Of a DNA stretch of 17,420 nt, positions 14,810 through 17,420 are shown in pieces (positions within the stretch are counted from its first letter, which is position 1; each line of letters begins with the position of its first letter). Source of the DNA: an uncultured Alistipes sp. (GTDB taxonomy: Bacteria > Bacteroidota > Bacteroidia > Bacteroidales > Rikenellaceae); contig CAKVKI010000024.1 in the NCBI GenBank assembly GCA_934754975.1, forward strand, positions 1-17,420. The letters are read 5' to 3'. The notes under the pieces were generated by a model, which was given only the letters and a program-made list of their open reading frames with translations, had not been told where the DNA came from and did not search any database. A program made the position numbers and the translations under genes.

Positions 14810-15814
14810 TTACTGGGCGGTAGCCTCAGCGTAGGTAATCGTGTAGCCGCTGGGAACGAACGTCCAGTCCTGTGTGCGGTTACCGTTCGTGCAGGTCACA
14901 GCACCCTCAGCCCAAGCACCGTCGGCAATCGCAGTGAACAGAGCCGTAGGATCGTTCTGCGACCGTGTGCGCAGGTTGAAGTGCATGATCGCACCGTAAC
15001 CTCCTTCAGCAGCGTCATAAGCACGGTCGCCAGCTGTAGAAGGATTATTGTACGAACCAAGGTTGAGCGACAGCGGAGCAAAACGGTCTTTGGTAACACC
15101 CGCCACACCGATGTAAGTGCTATATCCGAAGTTAGCATAAACGTAATCGATCTTGGCGCCGGCCGTGGCGTTGATCTGCGAAGAGCCATAGTTGCCCCAC
15201 TGGAATACAGTGATGAGCTTGTCGGCCGGCATCTTAGCGCGCAGTTTGGTAATGATATTGCCCCAAGAACCGCTGACGGTAGTCGGCGATCCGTCATATT
15301 CGTTATCGAATCCGATACCGTCGAGACCGTACTTCTGCACGGCATAGGCAAGGATCGTAGCGAACTGGTCGGCCTGCGTGTCGTTCATGCTGGTTACTCC
15401 GATATTCTGCCAGTCGCCCAGCACGGTAAGCAGCACCTTGATGCCCATATCCTGTAAGGGTTTCACATAGGTCAGATTACCACCGTTCTCCAGCAGGTTG
15501 GTCATCTTGTCGTTCAGGTAGAGCGTCGGACGCACGACACCGTTCACCGTCTCCTTGTGGATATTGGAAGCGAAGAATTCCACGATATCGGCATAGGGCT
15601 TGCCGTTGGGAAGTTTGTAGTCACCCGCATTGAGCGGATTCACGTCGTTGGTCTCGACGTAAATGTTGACGATCGGAGTTTTGTCTCCGAATGCACGGGT
15701 CATTTTCGCCTCGGGCTGAGCAGCATCCATCTGAGGCTCCTCTGCCTGTTGGCAGGAAAATAACATAGTTGCTCCGATAAGGAGCGAACTGAAAACATTA
15801 ATGTAAGTTTTCAT
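14810..15814 (-). CDS. GH18 endo-beta-N-acetylglucosaminidase (EndoF/EndoH-like) lipoprotein
   Basis: The 334-residue protein has a lipoprotein signal (LFSC, Cys21) followed by QQAEE, acidic as in surface-exported Bacteroidota lipoproteins. The mature part is a GH18 barrel of EndoF/EndoH type: a VNIYVET strand, a GIKVLLTVLGDW strand (about 124-135), then KYGLDGIGFDNEY (161-173). Glu172 is the expected catalytic acid and Asp170 the residue assisting the substrate-assisted mechanism. The motif's middle Asp is Gly168 here, where these enzymes usually have DGxDxDxE. Such enzymes cut the chitobiose core of N-glycans and release the glycan from the protein. It follows a degenerate GH18 partner by 132 bases, as in the Bacteroides thetaiotaomicron high-mannose N-glycan locus around BT3987. 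Substrate type is inferred. Confidence 0.88.
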   Translation of the reverse strand: MKTYINVFSSLLIGATMLFSCQQAEEPQMDAAQPEAKMTRAFGDKTPIVNIYVETNDVNPLNAGDYKLPNGKPYADIVEFFASNIHKETVNGVVRPTLYLNDKMTNLLENGGNLTYVKPLQDMGIKVLLTVLGDWQNIGVTSMNDTQADQFATILAYAVQKYGLDGIGFDNEYDGSPTTVSGSWGNIITKLRAKMPADKLITVFQWGNYGSSQINATAGAKIDYVYANFGYSTYIGVAGVTKDRFAPLSLNLGSYNNPSTAGDRAYDAAEGGYGAIMHFNLRTRSQNDPTALFTAIADGAWAEGAVTCTNGNRTQDWTFVPSGYTITYAEATAQ

Positions 15815-15835
15815 AGTTATGAAGAATTAAGTTAG

Positions 15836-15856
15836 GAATTCAAGCAGTTTGAATTC
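15836..15856 (-). other. Hairpin upstream of the endoglycosidase gene
   Basis: GAATTCAA (15836-15843) and TTGAATTC (15849-15856) form a perfect 8-base stem with a five-base loop, 22-42 bases before the start codon. No T-run follows on the minus strand. It may set relative expression of the two GH18-family genes or protect the mRNA. Confidence 0.45.
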
Positions 15857-15946
15857 TGATTGTTTTGGTTTTGTAGTTTTTTCTTTTCAGAAAAATGTGA
15901 GAGAGTTAAATGAAACCTGCTGACCGATTTTAGTTTCATATTCAGT

Positions 15947-17420
15947 TTACCAATCTTTCAGCCATTTGCCGTAACCTCCGGTTCCGTCCGGCAATATGCT
16001 GAGAGCGCGGTTTATATCGAAAGTGTAACTGTAACCGTTGCGAGTCCCGAGAATCCAACGGCTTTCATCGTCCATATAAGTACAACATGCTTCAAATGTC
16101 TGGTTCCAATAGGTTTCGTATTTGTCCTGCAAATTGGTTCGGATGTCGTCGAATACGACAATCTGATTCGGTTTGTATTTATTCTGCACCCAATCGACAA
16201 GAAAATCCGGTTGCCTGTAGGTTATTTCCACCGGATCTTCCGTGCCGGGATAAATCGGGAAATTGACACAGCCGTAACGTTCTTTAGGAAGATTCGCAAT
16301 CGGTTTCTGCGTATAGGCCGATACATACTCCAGCTCGGTATGCCACGGGTCGAGCAGCTGCACAGCCTCGTTGTTGTTATTGTAGCCCGACCATGCGTAG
16401 TCGATGTAGTCCCCGACGGCGATTCCGCCCGACGCCCCGGTGTCCCAGAAAGACTCCGTCGGTTTGTCGTAGACGGTGACGGTAATCATCTTTTCGGAAC
16501 CCAATGCTTCGCGCAGGGCTTTGATCAGCTTGGGGTAGGAAGTTGTATTCATGGCAGGCATGCCCTCTTTGCCGTAACTGGAGTTGCGGTCCCAAAGGTT
16601 GACGCCGTCCAATCCGTATTCATAGACCACGGCTTTGATCTGGGATGCGAAATCCGCGATCTGCATATCGGAAAGATTGCAGAATCCCAATCCCTTGCCG
16701 CCGCCTTCGATACTCATGCACAACTTACGGCCTTTGTCCTGAAGCGGACTGTTATATTTCACGTAATGGTCCAGAACATAGCGCATATCCGAGCCTAGGC
16801 TGAGTTTGGCACGTCCGGTTTCCGCTTCGTAATCGAGCCTGACGGTACGCAGGTTGATGATATTGCCGACGGTGCTGTACCATTTGACGGTCGATCCGCG
16901 GGCCAGCTTTTTCTGCATGAAATAATCATCCACCAGAAGAGGCTGGTACTGCGATGTGTTGATGTAGAAAACAAAGAACAGGTCCGAGCCGTCGTGAAGT
17001 TCATAGTCTCCCATCTGCGGCTGACGAATCGTAATCGTATAATAAAGCACCTGCTTCTCATCGACGCTGGCTGCATTTTTATCGGCGACGGATACCGGCA
17101 GCAGGTATTCGCCCGGCTCCAGCCCCTCGGCCGACACCTTGATTCGTTTCGGGTCGGTTCGCAGACCCTCCTTGGCTACGGTCAGGGTTTTGCCGTCCGG
17201 AAATTCACAATTCGCTTCAGGCAGCAGTTTGTACTCCGTTTCATTCGCCTGATTGAAACCGTCCAAAAGCGAATTATCGACCCAAACATCCAGCGAAAGG
17301 CCCTCGGCGGCGGGTTTGGTGATCTGATAATAGATATTATCCGTTACAAAACCGACTCCCTGCGTAAGTAACAGATACGCTTCATTATCGCTGGTCCTGT
17401 TACTGCGCAGCATGCCGTAG
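15947..17420 (-). CDS. DUF1735 plus degenerate GH18 domain protein, partial (5' end outside the window)
   Basis: The frame is still open at the right edge: the Met at 17413 is preceded in frame by Tyr-Gly and the expected lipoprotein signal is missing, so the gene starts beyond the window. Residues below count from that Met. Residues about 1-130 look like the DUF1735 / BT_3987-type N-terminal domain of Bacteroidota glycan proteins. Residues about 140-480 are a GH18-like barrel. The active-site segment reads YGLDGVNLWDRN (266-277): catalytic Glu is replaced by Arg276, and both conserved inner Asp by Asn272 and Trp274. It should be inactive and may bind N-glycans at the cell surface, as proposed for similar proteins beside active endoglycosidases. 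It is followed by the active GH18 gene in the same operon. Confidence 0.85.
   Translation of the reverse strand, partial: YGMLRSNRTSDNEAYLLLTQGVGFVTDNIYYQITKPAAEGLSLDVWVDNSLLDGFNQANETEYKLLPEANCEFPDGKTLTVAKEGLRTDPKRIKVSAEGLEPGEYLLPVSVADKNAASVDEKQVLYYTITIRQPQMGDYELHDGSDLFFVFYINTSQYQPLLVDDYFMQKKLARGSTVKWYSTVGNIINLRTVRLDYEAETGRAKLSLGSDMRYVLDHYVKYNSPLQDKGRKLCMSIEGGGKGLGFCNLSDMQIADFASQIKAVVYEYGLDGVNLWDRNSSYGKEGMPAMNTTSYPKLIKALREALGSEKMITVTVYDKPTESFWDTGASGGIAVGDYIDYAWSGYNNNNEAVQLLDPWHTELEYVSAYTQKPIANLPKERYGCVNFPIYPGTEDPVEITYRQPDFLVDWVQNKYKPNQIVVFDDIRTNLQDKYETYWNQTFEACCTYMDDESRWILGTRNGYSYTFDINRALSILPDGTGGYGKWLKDW

Noticed and set aside
15815..15946. Promoter for the endoglycosidase gene
   Set aside because: No TAnnTTTG box is visible on the minus strand, so co-transcription with the upstream GH18-like gene is simpler.
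1..17420. CRISPR arrays, tRNA, rRNA or mobile elements
   Set aside because: No regularly spaced repeats, tRNA-like cloverleaf, rRNA segments or transposase/integrase frames were recognised on either strand.

Overview
Organism and style. The window looks like a GC-rich member of the Bacteroidales, most plausibly an Alistipes-type gut bacterium. This is an inference from the sequence style. The -7 promoter boxes read TAnnTTTG, Shine-Dalgarno sequences are weak, the proteins carry Bacteroidota-type lipoprotein signals, and the right end is the tail of a DUF1735/GH18 glycan-utilisation locus. All 14 supported protein genes lie on the minus strand, so transcription runs from right to left.

Region 1 (17-13502) is one compact run of eleven genes with gaps mostly of 7-33 bases and one ATGA overlap. 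Two hairpin-containing gaps of 84-92 bases divide it. Read in transcription order: a CsgG-like protein with a FlgT-C-like end (12606-13502), a FlgT-N/DUF6175-like exported protein (11248-12513), an exported repeat/coiled-coil protein (10287-11237), a zinc-ribbon membrane protein (9327-10253), an LPP20-like exported protein (8042-9319), an LPP20-like lipoprotein (7461-8033), an exported transglutaminase-like protein (5805-7376), a cytoplasmic zinc-ribbon C25/caspase-fold protein (3928-5784), a zinc-ribbon SPFH coiled-coil protein (1767-3917), a small OB-like protein (1471-1758) and a tail-anchored double zinc-ribbon protein (17-1474). Every large cytoplasmic or inner-membrane member starts with the same CxxC...CxxC ribbon, and every other large member is exported. 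The set therefore looks like a two-compartment envelope system with a cysteine-peptidase fold on each side of the membrane. I know of no named system with this composition; its function is unknown.

Region 2 (about 13503-14100) is non-coding. It contains a strong candidate small RNA gene (about 13600-13805, minus) with its own promoter, a long rod-like fold whose ends pair with each other, and a run of eight U at the end. Size and shape resemble 6S RNA. It lies directly upstream of the eleven-gene run, so it could also act as a leader or attenuator.

Region 3 (14103-14645) is a single-gene unit encoding a four-helix membrane protein, with its own promoter and terminator. Region 4 (14709-17420) is the distal end of a glycan-utilisation operon: a DUF1735 plus degenerate GH18 protein (5' end outside the window) followed by an EndoF/EndoH-like GH18 lipoprotein and a strong terminator.
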